Positions 1-7,074 of a stretch of 33,754 nt of DNA are shown one piece after another. This stretch comes from an uncultured Lachnospiraceae bacterium. GTDB lineage: Bacteria > Bacillota > Clostridia > Lachnospirales > Lachnospiraceae. The stretch's first letter is position 1, and each line of letters opens with the position of its first letter. The notes under the pieces were generated by a model, which was not told the origin of the DNA, ran no database searches, and was given only the letters and a program-made list of their open reading frames with translations. A program made the translations under genes and the position numbers. The stretch covers positions 1 to 33,754 of the forward strand of contig CADBXF010000030.1 of NCBI GenBank assembly GCA_902798585.1. The letters run 5' to 3'.

Positions 1-474
1 AAGCAGAAGCGACAGGCGGAATTCACGCAGTTTCTGCGGGATTTGATTGCGCTTCGCGCGGCTCACCCGGTGCTGCACAATACGAATCCTCTGCGGGGGA
101 CCGATTATCTCGCAAGCGGCGCGCCGGATGTTTCCGTCCACGGGCGCGAGGCCTGGAGACCGGATGACGGTCCGTACAACCGGTGTCTCGGAGTGCTTCT
201 CGGCGGTGATTTTGCGCGCGTCGGGAGAGACGGCAGGGACGACTCGTTCTATCTGATCTTCAACATGTACTGGGAAGAGCAGACCTTCGCCGTGCCGGTA
301 CCGCCCGGACGAGCGGGATTTTGTGTAAGCATCGCGACGGACTCGTCGGTGGTGCCGGGGACGGTCGTGGGAGATACGATTTCGGTTCCGGCCCGCTCGA
401 TTGTGGTATTGCGAAGCGTTGCGCTTCCGAAGCCCGAGCGGCGTAAGAAAACATCGGAGGGGGACAGAAAGTGA
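1..474 (+). CDS. Glycogen debranching enzyme / isoamylase-type glycosidase, C-terminal part
   Basis: The reading frame is open from the first base, so this is the last 157 codons of a gene that begins outside the window. It starts inside the helix usually written as LIALRxxHPVL (FLRDLIALRAAHPVLH). It then shows the HG-x-W-x-PD segment and a C-terminal beta domain containing DDSFYLIFNMYWEEQ, which matches the end of GH13 debranching enzymes (GlgX/isoamylase/pullulanase-like) that hydrolyse alpha-1,6 branches of glycogen. The catalytic barrel is not visible, so substrate preference cannot be judged. The stop codon overlaps the GTG start of the next gene by three bases, suggesting translational coupling. 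The basic tail (PERRKKTSEGDRK) is probably disordered. Confidence 0.8.
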   Translation, partial: KQKRQAEFTQFLRDLIALRAAHPVLHNTNPLRGTDYLASGAPDVSVHGREAWRPDDGPYNRCLGVLLGGDFARVGRDGRDDSFYLIFNMYWEEQTFAVPVPPGRAGFCVSIATDSSVVPGTVVGDTISVPARSIVVLRSVALPKPERRKKTSEGDRK

Positions 475-1349
475 CTTCTTTAGTGCTGAAAATTGTATTG
501 GTTGTCAGCATGACAATCGACCATATTGCGGTGGTGTATCTGCCGTACGGAAGCAACTGGTATACCTGGCTTCGAATGTTCGGACGGCCGGCGATGCCGA
601 TTGCGTGCTTTTTGCTGGTACAGGGCTTTTTGAAGACATCCTCCCGCAGGAAGTACACCGTTCGAATGCTGATTACCGCCGTTATCGCGGAGATTTTTTG
701 GATTTTCCTGTGGCTGCGTCAGACCATGAGCGCGGATGCCGCGGTGAAAGCGGCTTACGAGGCGGCCGGCGGCGAGGCGACATGGGGAACTGCGGATCCG
801 ACCGAGTGGTGGAAGACACTCGACGCCGCGACGAAAGACGGGCTGATCGGCGGAATCGTTCCGATGCTCAATGTGCTGTTCACATTTGTCATCTGCCTTT
901 TGATGCTTTCGGTTCTCGATAAGCTGCAGAAGCGATTCGGCGAAATGCTCCCGAACCAGCTTTTGAAAAATCTCGGCTACATGTTCTCGATGGTAGCCGT
1001 CATCATCGTGACCGTTCTGGTTTGTCTGATTTTGCCGATGGATTATCCGCTGGTTGCGCCGGTGGCGACAACGGCGTGCTACATTTTCCGGGAGGAGCGC
1101 AAGACTTTGATGGTGGCGCTCGCGATTGCCGGAATTCTTGCCGGGACCGGCGGAGCGGTTTACATCCTTGCATGGATGATTGCGCTGCCGCTCATCTACA
1201 GCTATAACGGGTCTCTCGGCTATGACAAGGCCGCCAAGCCCTGGGTTCGTGTGCTTTTCTATGCATATTATCCGGTGCATCTTGCGATACTTGTCGAGAC
1301 CAAGTATTTTCATGAGATTTTCGATTCGTTCTCTCTGTTCGGCAAATAG
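471..1349 (+). CDS. TraX family integral membrane protein
   Basis: The 292-residue product has about seven to eight hydrophobic segments and the hallmarks of the TraX family: an N-terminal MTIDHIAVVYLP segment, RMFGRPAMPIACFLLVQGF in the second helix, and a C-terminal FYAYYPVHLAIL motif. The family is named after the F-plasmid pilin N-acetylase. Chromosomal copies are common in Firmicutes and are thought to be membrane acyltransferase-like proteins of unknown substrate. Residues about 83-118 form a hydrophilic, Ala/Glu/Trp-rich loop between helices. The start is GTG at 471, preceded by GGAGGGGG and overlapping the upstream stop. No conjugation genes are nearby, so the name should not be read as evidence of a mobile element. 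Confidence 0.85.
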   Translation: MTSLVLKIVLVVSMTIDHIAVVYLPYGSNWYTWLRMFGRPAMPIACFLLVQGFLKTSSRRKYTVRMLITAVIAEIFWIFLWLRQTMSADAAVKAAYEAAGGEATWGTADPTEWWKTLDAATKDGLIGGIVPMLNVLFTFVICLLMLSVLDKLQKRFGEMLPNQLLKNLGYMFSMVAVIIVTVLVCLILPMDYPLVAPVATTACYIFREERKTLMVALAIAGILAGTGGAVYILAWMIALPLIYSYNGSLGYDKAAKPWVRVLFYAYYPVHLAILVETKYFHEIFDSFSLFGK

Positions 1350-1409
1350 AGACGCCGCGCATGAGTGATTCCGGAGCACACGCAGGGCTTCGGGAGACGG
1401 AGGAAGCAT

Positions 1410-2339
1410 ATGGCAGGATGGTATCTTGCACCGATGGAGGAAGTCACGGGTGACTTGTTCCGGGTAGCGATTGCGAAACATTTCGGCGGGGTGGATCGGT
1501 ATTTCACCCCGTTTCTTTCGCCTGTAACCGGCGTGGCGTTTAAGACGCGGCAGGGGCGGGAGATTGACCCGTCGCACAACGCGGGACTTCCCGTGGTTCC
1601 GCAGGTTCTGACGGACAATGCCGACGCCGCGGCGCACATGTTCGGCGTCCTTGCGGACCTCGGATACAGCGAGGTGAATCTGAATTTCGGATGTCCGTCG
1701 GGAACAGTGGTGAAAAAGGGGCGCGGGAGCGGGTTCCTTCGGGATGTCGATGGGATGAAGCGTTTTTTCGACCGCATATTTTCCGCAGAACTTCCGGTGA
1801 CCGTCTCCGTGAAGACGCGTATCGGCTTTGCGGACGCCGCGGAGTGGCCGGCGATTCTTGCAGTTTACAATCAATACCCGCTGAGCGAGCTGATTGTGCA
1901 TGCGCGGGTTCGCGAGGATTGGTACGGCAACCGCCCGAATACGGAGGCAATCGCATATGCGCTCGCCGAGGCGAAGGCGCCGCTTGTTTACAACGGGGAT
2001 GTAACTTCCGCTGCGGGGGCGCGGGAGCTGATGCGCCGGTATCCCGGACTATCGGGCGTGATGATCGGGCGCGGGGCCGTGACAAATCCCGGCATTTTCC
2101 GCGAGCTGCAGGGTGGAGAAGCCATGACGGCAGCGGAGCTAAGGGCGTTTCACGACGATTTGTACGGCATGTACTGCGCCAGATACGGGGCGAAGGATAC
2201 GCTGTTTAAGATGAAGGAGCTGTGGGGATACCTCGGCGACCGTTATCCCGACGCGCCGCGCGCAAAGAAGCAGATTCACAAGTGCCGCACGGAAGCGGAA
2301 TACCTTGCGGCGGCTTCGGAGCTGCTCGGGGAAGCCTGA
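1410..2339 (+). CDS. tRNA-dihydrouridine synthase family protein
   Basis: This 309-residue FMN-dependent TIM-barrel enzyme reduces specific uridines of tRNA to dihydrouridine. The N-terminus LAPMEEVTGDLFR corresponds to the FMN-binding APM motif. NLNFGCPSGTVVKKGRGSGFL contains the proton-donor Cys (C95), and VSVKTRIGF plus the later NGDV and MIGRGA segments complete the flavin and phosphate sites. The ATG at 1410 is chosen over an in-frame ATG at 1365 because GGAGG lies 6 bases upstream and the family begins at the APM strand. It could modify any of several tRNA positions; the sequence alone does not assign it to a Dus subgroup. No clear terminator follows, and the gap to htpG holds the htpG control region. 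Confidence 0.92.
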   Translation: MAGWYLAPMEEVTGDLFRVAIAKHFGGVDRYFTPFLSPVTGVAFKTRQGREIDPSHNAGLPVVPQVLTDNADAAAHMFGVLADLGYSEVNLNFGCPSGTVVKKGRGSGFLRDVDGMKRFFDRIFSAELPVTVSVKTRIGFADAAEWPAILAVYNQYPLSELIVHARVREDWYGNRPNTEAIAYALAEAKAPLVYNGDVTSAAGARELMRRYPGLSGVMIGRGAVTNPGIFRELQGGEAMTAAELRAFHDDLYGMYCARYGAKDTLFKMKELWGYLGDRYPDAPRAKKQIHKCRTEAEYLAAASELLGEA

Positions 2340-2408
2340 GGAGAAGCCGCATCGCAGCGGGAGAGGGCAGGCGGATACGATGCCGCAAAATGAATACGAA
2401 AAAATTGT

Positions 2409-2435
2409 TAGCACTCTTGCAAAATGAGTGCTAAT
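2409..2435 (+). promoter_or_regulatory. CIRCE element (HrcA operator) upstream of htpG
   Basis: The sequence is TTAGCACTC, a 9-base spacer, then GAGTGCTAA: a perfect match to the CIRCE consensus bound by the heat-shock repressor HrcA. It ends 6 bases before the -35 box of the htpG promoter, whereas CIRCE usually overlaps or follows the transcription start. HrcA itself is not encoded in this window. Confidence 0.97.
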
Positions 2436-2441
2436 TTTCGT

Positions 2442-2469
2442 TGACAAATCATTTTCGTCGGAGTATACT
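2442..2469 (+). promoter_or_regulatory. Sigma-A type promoter of htpG
   Basis: TTGACA (2442-2447), a 16-base spacer and TATACT (2464-2469) form a near-consensus vegetative promoter. It is directly downstream of the CIRCE element and about 60 bases before the htpG start codon. HrcA bound at CIRCE would cover the area just upstream of the -35 box. Confidence 0.85.
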
Positions 2470-2532
2470 TGATTTTGCGAAATGAAATGAAATAATCCGC
2501 GCCCGGCGCGGGTTGTGACGGAGGTGTTTTTT

Positions 2533-4608
2533 ATGGCTAAAGAAGCGGGCAATCTGTCCATCAATTCGGAAAATATATTTCCCATCATCAAAAAGTGGCT
2601 CTACTCGGACCACGACATTTTCCTTCGTGAGCTTGTCTCGAACGGCTGCGACGCCATCACGAAGCTGAAGAAGCTTGCGCTGATCGGCGAGGCGGAGCTT
2701 CCGGATGACAACGAATGGAAAATCACGGTGCGAATCAACCCCGAGGAGAAGACGCTGACCGTTATCGACAACGGTATCGGTATGACGGCTGACGAGGTGA
2801 AGGAGTACATCAACCAGATTGCATTTTCCGGTGCGACCGATTTCCTTGCCAAATATAAGGATAAGGCGAACGAGGACCAGATTATCGGTCACTTCGGCCT
2901 CGGCTTTTACAGCGCGTTCATGGTGGCGCACAAGGTGACCATCGACACGCTCTCCTACAGGGACGGCGGGAAGGCCGTGCACTGGGAGTCCGAGGAGGGC
3001 ATGAACTACGAGATGAGCGATTCGGACCGCACGGAGCGCGGCACCGAGATCACGCTGTATTTGAATGAGGACAGCTATGAGTTCTCCAACGAGTACCGCA
3101 TCAAGGAGGTTCTCGGCAAATACTGTTCCTTCATGCCGGTTCCGATTTTCTTCGAGGATGAGACCAAGCCTGCGCCTGCAGCGGAACCCGAAGTGATTGA
3201 CGCGGAGGTCGATGCGGAAGGCAAGGCGAAGGATGTCGATGCCGCAGAGGACAAGGACGGCGCGGAGAGCGATGCGAAGAAGGATAAGGGGCCGAAGCCC
3301 ATCAACGATACCTTCCCGCTGTTTCTGCATACGCCTTCGGAGTGCAAGGATGAGGAGTACCGCGAGTTTTACCGCAATACATTCCACGACTATAAGGAGC
3401 CGTTGTTCTGGATACATTTGAACATGGACTACCCGTTCAACCTGAAGGGTATTTTGTATTTTCCGAAGATCAACACGGAGTACGACAGTCTGGACGGCAC
3501 CATCAAGCTCTACAACAACCAGGTGTTCATCGCGGACAACATCAAGGAGGTCATTCCGGAGTTTCTGATGCTCTTAAAGGGCGTCATCGACTGCCCGGAC
3601 ATCCCGCTGAATGTTTCGCGAAGCGCTCTGCAGAACGACGGCTTCGTCAGGAAAATCAGTGACTATATCGCGAAGAAGGTTGCGGACAAGCTTTCCGGCA
3701 TGTACAAGACCGACCGCGAAAACTACGAAAAATGCTGGGACGACATCTGCCCGTTCATCAAATACGGCTGCCTGCGGGATTCGAAGTTCCGCGAGAAGAT
3801 GAAGGATTTCATCATCTACAAGGATCTGGACGGCAATTATATCACGCTCCCGGAATATACGGAGGCGGCGAAGAAGGCAGCCGGCGAGACCGAAGCGAAC
3901 AGCGATGCAGCGGATTTAAGCGAGACGCAGAGTGCGGATACGGCGGCGGAAGAGAAGCCTGCCGATGCTGCGGAACAGGGCGGAGATAAGGCTGCGGAAG
4001 ACGAAAAGAAGCCGGAGAAGACGACGGTCTACTATGTCACCGACGAGAAGCAGCAGAGCCAGTATATCAACATGTTCCGCGAGAACGGCATAAACGCCGT
4101 GATTATGACGCACCGGATTGACCAGCCGTTTATCACGCAGCTGGAGCAGGACAACGATACGGTTGCATTCAAGCGCATCGATGCAGATGTAACCGGCGCC
4201 TGCAAGGAGGAGTCGGACGAAGCGGAGCTCAAGGCGTTGACCGATGCGCTGTCGGTAACCTTCCGCAAAGCCCTCGGTAAGAGCGAGCTTGACATCAGGG
4301 TCGAGAAGCTGAAGAATGCGGACCTTCCCGCGATGATTACTCTTTCGGAGGAGAGCCGCCGTCTTCAGGATATGATGGCGATGTACGGCATGGCGAAGGG
4401 CGCTGTCGGCGACGATTCCACCCTTGTGCTCAACGCGGGCAACAAGCTTGTGCAGTATGTGAAGGATCATGCGGATGCGGAGAACACAGCGCTTTTGTGC
4501 GCTCAGATTTACGACCTCGCAAGACTTGCCCACGGTCCGCTGGAGCCCGACGACATGACGGCCTTCATGGAGCGCAGCAACAAGCTGATGGGAATGCTTA
4601 CAGACTGA
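2533..4608 (+). CDS. htpG: Molecular chaperone HtpG (Hsp90 family)
   Basis: This is a 691-residue cytosolic ATP-dependent chaperone dimer. The N-terminal GHKL ATPase shows LRELVSNGCDAI (usually SNASDA), DNGIGM and GHFGLGFYSAFMVA. The middle domain shows LYNNQVFIADN and DIPLNVSRSALQND, and a C-terminal dimerisation domain follows. Two Ala/Glu/Asp/Lys-rich low-complexity stretches interrupt it. One, at about residues 210-256, sits between the N-terminal and middle domains where eukaryotic Hsp90 carries its charged linker. The other, at about 445-496, is within the middle-to-C-terminal part before VYYVTDEKQ. Typical bacterial HtpG is about 625 residues and lacks the first linker. The ATG at 2533 has GGAGG 8 bases upstream; an in-frame GTG at 2515 is less well placed. 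CIRCE upstream implies heat induction through HrcA. Confidence 0.97.
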   Translation: MAKEAGNLSINSENIFPIIKKWLYSDHDIFLRELVSNGCDAITKLKKLALIGEAELPDDNEWKITVRINPEEKTLTVIDNGIGMTADEVKEYINQIAFSGATDFLAKYKDKANEDQIIGHFGLGFYSAFMVAHKVTIDTLSYRDGGKAVHWESEEGMNYEMSDSDRTERGTEITLYLNEDSYEFSNEYRIKEVLGKYCSFMPVPIFFEDETKPAPAAEPEVIDAEVDAEGKAKDVDAAEDKDGAESDAKKDKGPKPINDTFPLFLHTPSECKDEEYREFYRNTFHDYKEPLFWIHLNMDYPFNLKGILYFPKINTEYDSLDGTIKLYNNQVFIADNIKEVIPEFLMLLKGVIDCPDIPLNVSRSALQNDGFVRKISDYIAKKVADKLSGMYKTDRENYEKCWDDICPFIKYGCLRDSKFREKMKDFIIYKDLDGNYITLPEYTEAAKKAAGETEANSDAADLSETQSADTAAEEKPADAAEQGGDKAAEDEKKPEKTTVYYVTDEKQQSQYINMFRENGINAVIMTHRIDQPFITQLEQDNDTVAFKRIDADVTGACKEESDEAELKALTDALSVTFRKALGKSELDIRVEKLKNADLPAMITLSEESRRLQDMMAMYGMAKGAVGDDSTLVLNAGNKLVQYVKDHADAENTALLCAQIYDLARLAHGPLEPDDMTAFMERSNKLMGMLTD

Positions 4609-4630
4609 TTGTAAAACATAACAACCACCC

Positions 4631-4662
4631 GGCGCCGCTCCCTGCGGCGCCGCTTCTTGCCA
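4631..4662 (+). terminator. Putative intrinsic terminator after htpG
   Basis: GGCGCCGC (4631-4638), loop TCCCT, and GCGGCGCC (4644-4651) form a perfect 8-bp GC hairpin 22 bases after the htpG stop. The following tract (GCTTCTTGCC) is only moderately T-rich, so termination efficiency is uncertain. Confidence 0.6.
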
Positions 4663-4759
4663 TAACCCGATTGTCTGCGCGCTGCAGGGCCGGGAGATAC
4701 GCTGATATCGGGGCATTCGGAAGATTATTTTCGGGTGTCAGAAAAAGTGAATTTTGTGC

Positions 4760-4788
4760 TTGACATTTCTGCTTTTGTGTTGCATAAT
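4760..4788 (+). promoter_or_regulatory. Promoter of the tRNA operon
   Basis: TTGACA (4760-4765), a 17-base spacer and CATAAT (4783-4788) lie 19 bases before the first tRNA. The consensus -35 and ideal spacing fit a strong stable-RNA promoter. The region between the htpG terminator and this promoter shows no gene. Confidence 0.85.
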
Positions 4789-4807
4789 ATCAAAGCACGC
4801 GAAAAAT

Positions 4808-4881
4808 CGAGGCGTGGCTCAGTTTGGTAGAGCGCTGCGTTCGGGACGCAGAGGTCGTGGGTTCGAATCCCGTCGCCTCGA
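4808..4881 (+). tRNA. tRNA-Pro (anticodon CGG)
   Basis: A complete cloverleaf of 74 bases with acceptor CGAGGCG/CGCCTCG and discriminator A. The D arm is GCTC/GAGC, the anticodon stem CTGCG/CGCAG, and the loop TTCGGGA puts CGG at 4842-4844. The T loop is TTCGAAT. CCA is not encoded. It reads CCG, a codon expected to be frequent at this GC content. Its first 26 bases are identical to those of the third tRNA in the operon. Confidence 0.95.
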
Positions 4882-4884
4882 TTC

Positions 4885-4916
4885 TTTCTTCCCCGCTGTC
4901 ACAGGCGGGGAAGAAA
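4885..4916 (+). other. 12-bp hairpin in the spacer between two tRNAs
   Basis: TTTCTTCCCCGC (4885-4896) pairs perfectly with GCGGGGAAGAAA (4905-4916) around an 8-base loop. No T tract follows, so it looks like a processing or partial-attenuation structure in the polycistronic tRNA precursor and not a normal terminator. Confidence 0.6.
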
Positions 4917-4930
4917 TCATCTTTGTCAGT

Positions 4931-5003
4931 GCTGGAATAGCTCAGCCGGTAGAGCACTTCACTCGTAATGAAGGGGTCGTCAGTTCGAATCTGATTTCCA
5001 GCT
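4931..5003 (+). tRNA. tRNA-Thr (anticodon CGT)
   Basis: A 73-base cloverleaf with acceptor GCTGGAA/TTCCAGC and discriminator T. The D arm is GCTC/GAGC, the anticodon stem CTTCA/TGAAG, and the loop CTCGTAA gives CGT at 4964-4966. The T loop is TTCGAAT. It reads ACG. CCA is not encoded. It is the middle gene of a three-tRNA operon with 49-base spacers on both sides. Confidence 0.95.
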
Positions 5004-5052
5004 TTCTCGTTTGAACTTCGGACGGAGGCGTTCGGAGCGACAGACGTATTGT

Positions 5053-5126
5053 CGAGGCGTGGCTCAGTTTGGTAGAGCACCGTGTTAGGGACGCGGGGGT
5101 CGCGTGTTCAAGTCACGTCGCCTCGA
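5053..5126 (+). tRNA. tRNA-Pro (anticodon AGG)
   Basis: A 74-base cloverleaf with the same acceptor (CGAGGCG/CGCCTCG) and the same first 26 bases as the upstream tRNA-Pro(CGG). The anticodon stem is CCGTG/CGCGG with one T-G pair, and the loop TTAGGGA puts AGG at 5087-5089. The T loop is TTCAAGT. A34 would have to be deaminated to inosine, or read CCU directly. Most bacteria carry UGG and GGG rather than AGG for proline, so this isoacceptor is unusual. The fold looks intact, so I call it functional with some caution. Confidence 0.88.
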
Positions 5127-5130
5127 TACG

Positions 5131-5169
5131 GCACCTTATCTCCGTTCGGAGATAGGGTGCTTTTGTTTT
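5131..5169 (+). terminator. Intrinsic terminator of the tRNA operon
   Basis: GCACCTTATCTCC (5131-5143), tetraloop GTTC, and GGAGATAGGGTGC (5148-5160) form a 13-bp stem with one G-T pair, followed by TTTTGTTTT. It is a strong Rho-independent terminator directly after the last tRNA. Confidence 0.95.
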
Positions 5170-5196
5170 GGCTTTTGACTACATGTGGAGGTTCGA

Positions 5197-6717
5197 ATGA
5201 AGATACCTTTGATTATCGCGGTATCCATAGCCATCGCAGCGCTTGTCGGCGATGCGATTTTTTACGAGCGCTGGCGCATTGCATACCGGACGGCGAAGAA
5301 GCGAACAGACGAGCGCGACGAGGCGGAGGAGCAGCTGCGCCGCACCCGGGCGATGTACGAGGATGTCTCCGGACAGAGGGACCGCCTTGCGGAAAATGTC
5401 GATGAGCTTCGGGAACGGAGCGATAAGCTTGCCCGACTGGCTTACCGGGACATCGATACGGATCTTCCGAACCGGGCATATCTTGCGGACGCTTTTTCGG
5501 AGGCCATCGGGAAGCTTCTTCCCGGCGAGGAAATCGGTCTTGCCATGTTCGAATTCCGCGACGAGAGAGCCAATATCATGTCTTTGCTCGGCCGCAACCA
5601 GGCGGAGATGCGCCAGGAGATTGTGCAGCGGCTTCGCAGTGCGATGAACGAGGAGGATGATTCGCTAATCAGCCTTTCGGACGACGCATTTGCCGTGCTG
5701 ACGCGGAGAATCGCCCACCGCAGAGATTATGCGGGGAAAATTGACAAATTGTTTAAATTGCTGCTTCTGCCGGTGATGAGCAACGGCACGGAGGTTACGC
5801 CGCTTGTGTACGGCGCCGTCGTGATTTCGCCCGAGGACGGCGATACGATGCAGCTTCTCGATATGAATCTGGGAATCGCCATGCAGGAGGCGGTCGCGGC
5901 AGGGGAGAGCGGATATCGGTTCTACACCCCGGAGATGGCTGCTGAGGCGATGAAGCGCATGTCGCTGCAGGCGATGGTGACGGAGAGCGTTCGAACCCGC
6001 CGCATGGAGTTTCGCATGACGCCCCGCGCTTCGGTGGCGAGCGGCCGCGCGGAGTGGCTGGTTGTCACTCCGTCAATCCTTACCCAGGAGGGACGCTACG
6101 AGGGAGACGCACTTCTCGCGGGAATCGATGAGAGCGGACTTGCCATCGTGGTGTATGAGGCGATGCTCAACCGGGTCTGCGAGGATTTGCGGCGGTATTC
6201 GGAGATGGGCATCCGGGATGTTATGTGTGTCATTCCCGTGACGGACCGGATGTTTTTAAACCGCGAGTTCATCAAGACTACCTACGATGTGCTGCAACAT
6301 CTGGAGCTGGATATGCGCCGTGTTCTCTTCGAGGTCACGGAAGCGGCGGCGGAGCGCAATGTCGCGGATGCCGTGGAGCGGATGCGCAAACTTTCCAACT
6401 TCGGCATTCGCTTTGTCCTTAAGACTTCCGGAATGCCCGGAATTGCGGTAGACGCTCTGTGTCAGATGCCGCTTGACGCGTGGTTTTTGCAAAATCCGGC
6501 CATCCCCGGTAATTGCGGGGAGCAGGAGCAAAATGTCCTTGCGGCGCTTGCACAGTCTGCGCACGCATTCGGCGCAGCGTTGGCGATTTCCGGCGTAAAC
6601 ACCAAGGAAACAGAGGCAGTTGCGGTTTCCTGCGGCGTTGACATTGTACAGGGCGAGCTGTACGGCGGGGCTATGAGCGAGGAGCTTGCGGGCAAACTTC
6701 TGACGGCGCTTCGATAG
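5197..6717 (+). CDS. Membrane-anchored degenerate GGDEF-EAL protein
   Basis: This 506-residue protein has an N-terminal transmembrane helix (residues about 3-23), a charged coiled coil (about 30-80) and a GGDEF-like domain from about residue 82 (LAYRDIDTDLPNRAYL). The active-site loop reads LSDDAF at 160-165 in place of GGDEF. A C-terminal EAL-like domain follows, in which EAL is replaced by EWL and the metal-binding DDFG loop by LKTSG. The FEVTE and VQGELYGG segments keep the fold signature. Neither c-di-GMP synthesis nor hydrolysis is therefore expected. It may bind c-di-GMP, or act as a protein-protein scaffold at the membrane. The ATG at 5197 is chosen because TGGAGG lies 5 bases upstream. 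It is monocistronic between two terminators. Confidence 0.85.
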   Translation: MKIPLIIAVSIAIAALVGDAIFYERWRIAYRTAKKRTDERDEAEEQLRRTRAMYEDVSGQRDRLAENVDELRERSDKLARLAYRDIDTDLPNRAYLADAFSEAIGKLLPGEEIGLAMFEFRDERANIMSLLGRNQAEMRQEIVQRLRSAMNEEDDSLISLSDDAFAVLTRRIAHRRDYAGKIDKLFKLLLLPVMSNGTEVTPLVYGAVVISPEDGDTMQLLDMNLGIAMQEAVAAGESGYRFYTPEMAAEAMKRMSLQAMVTESVRTRRMEFRMTPRASVASGRAEWLVVTPSILTQEGRYEGDALLAGIDESGLAIVVYEAMLNRVCEDLRRYSEMGIRDVMCVIPVTDRMFLNREFIKTTYDVLQHLELDMRRVLFEVTEAAAERNVADAVERMRKLSNFGIRFVLKTSGMPGIAVDALCQMPLDAWFLQNPAIPGNCGEQEQNVLAALAQSAHAFGAALAISGVNTKETEAVAVSCGVDIVQGELYGGAMSEELAGKLLTALR

Positions 6718-6777
6718 CTTCGGGAGCGCGGAAAAACAGGAAGAGCGGCGCGGATGTCGGAGGACATTTTCCGGTGT

Positions 6778-6974
6778 AAAGAGATTGTGTCTCTTTTTGT
6801 GCACATGCGACAATTTTCTGCGTTCCGGGATTTTGAACGCACGGGAGAAGACGGTAAAATCGCATAAAAACCGCGGGTCAGGTTCTCCGCCGGAAAACCG
6901 GAATCGGGCTTGTCATGCGGGAGATTGTTATGTAAAATAGAGTTGTCGGTAATCACCGGCAACTCTTATTTTGT
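6778..6974 (+). terminator. Downstream region of the GGDEF-EAL gene with terminator-like hairpins
   Basis: The 357-base gap between 6718 and 7074 holds no supportable gene. A weak hairpin AAAGAGA/TCTCTTT is at 6778-6796. The main structure is GAGTTGTCGGT (6940-6950), loop AATC, and ACCGGCAACTC (6955-6965) followed by TTATTTTGTT, a good intrinsic terminator. A promoter-like TTGTCA (6910-6915), 17-base spacer and TAAAAT (6933-6938) lie immediately before that hairpin, so it could alternatively be an attenuator in the leader of the next gene. Confidence 0.7.
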
Positions 6975-7074
6975 TCTGCGGAGAGATATCCTCCGAAACA
7001 CCCCTGTGTACACATGGCAGACAATTGGATACTAATTGAGAAAGGACCCGGGAAAACTCGGGGGTGTATTGGTC

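Noticed and set aside
471..1349. Conjugative or mobile element, suggested by the TraX name
   Set aside because: No relaxase, integrase, transfer or repeat sequences are nearby; chromosomal TraX-family proteins are common.
480..1901. Long open frame on the minus strand opposite TraX and dus
   Set aside because: Its product is Arg/His-rich with no family pattern and it runs antisense to two well-supported genes; it is a by-product of GC-rich codon use.
4754..5014. Open frame covering the tRNA-Pro and tRNA-Thr genes
   Set aside because: The translation is simply that of tRNA sequence; the cloverleafs explain the region.
7005..7014. Palindrome TGTGTACACA upstream of the DUF5688 gene
   Set aside because: A single 10-bp palindrome with no paired copy or promoter context is too weak to call an operator.
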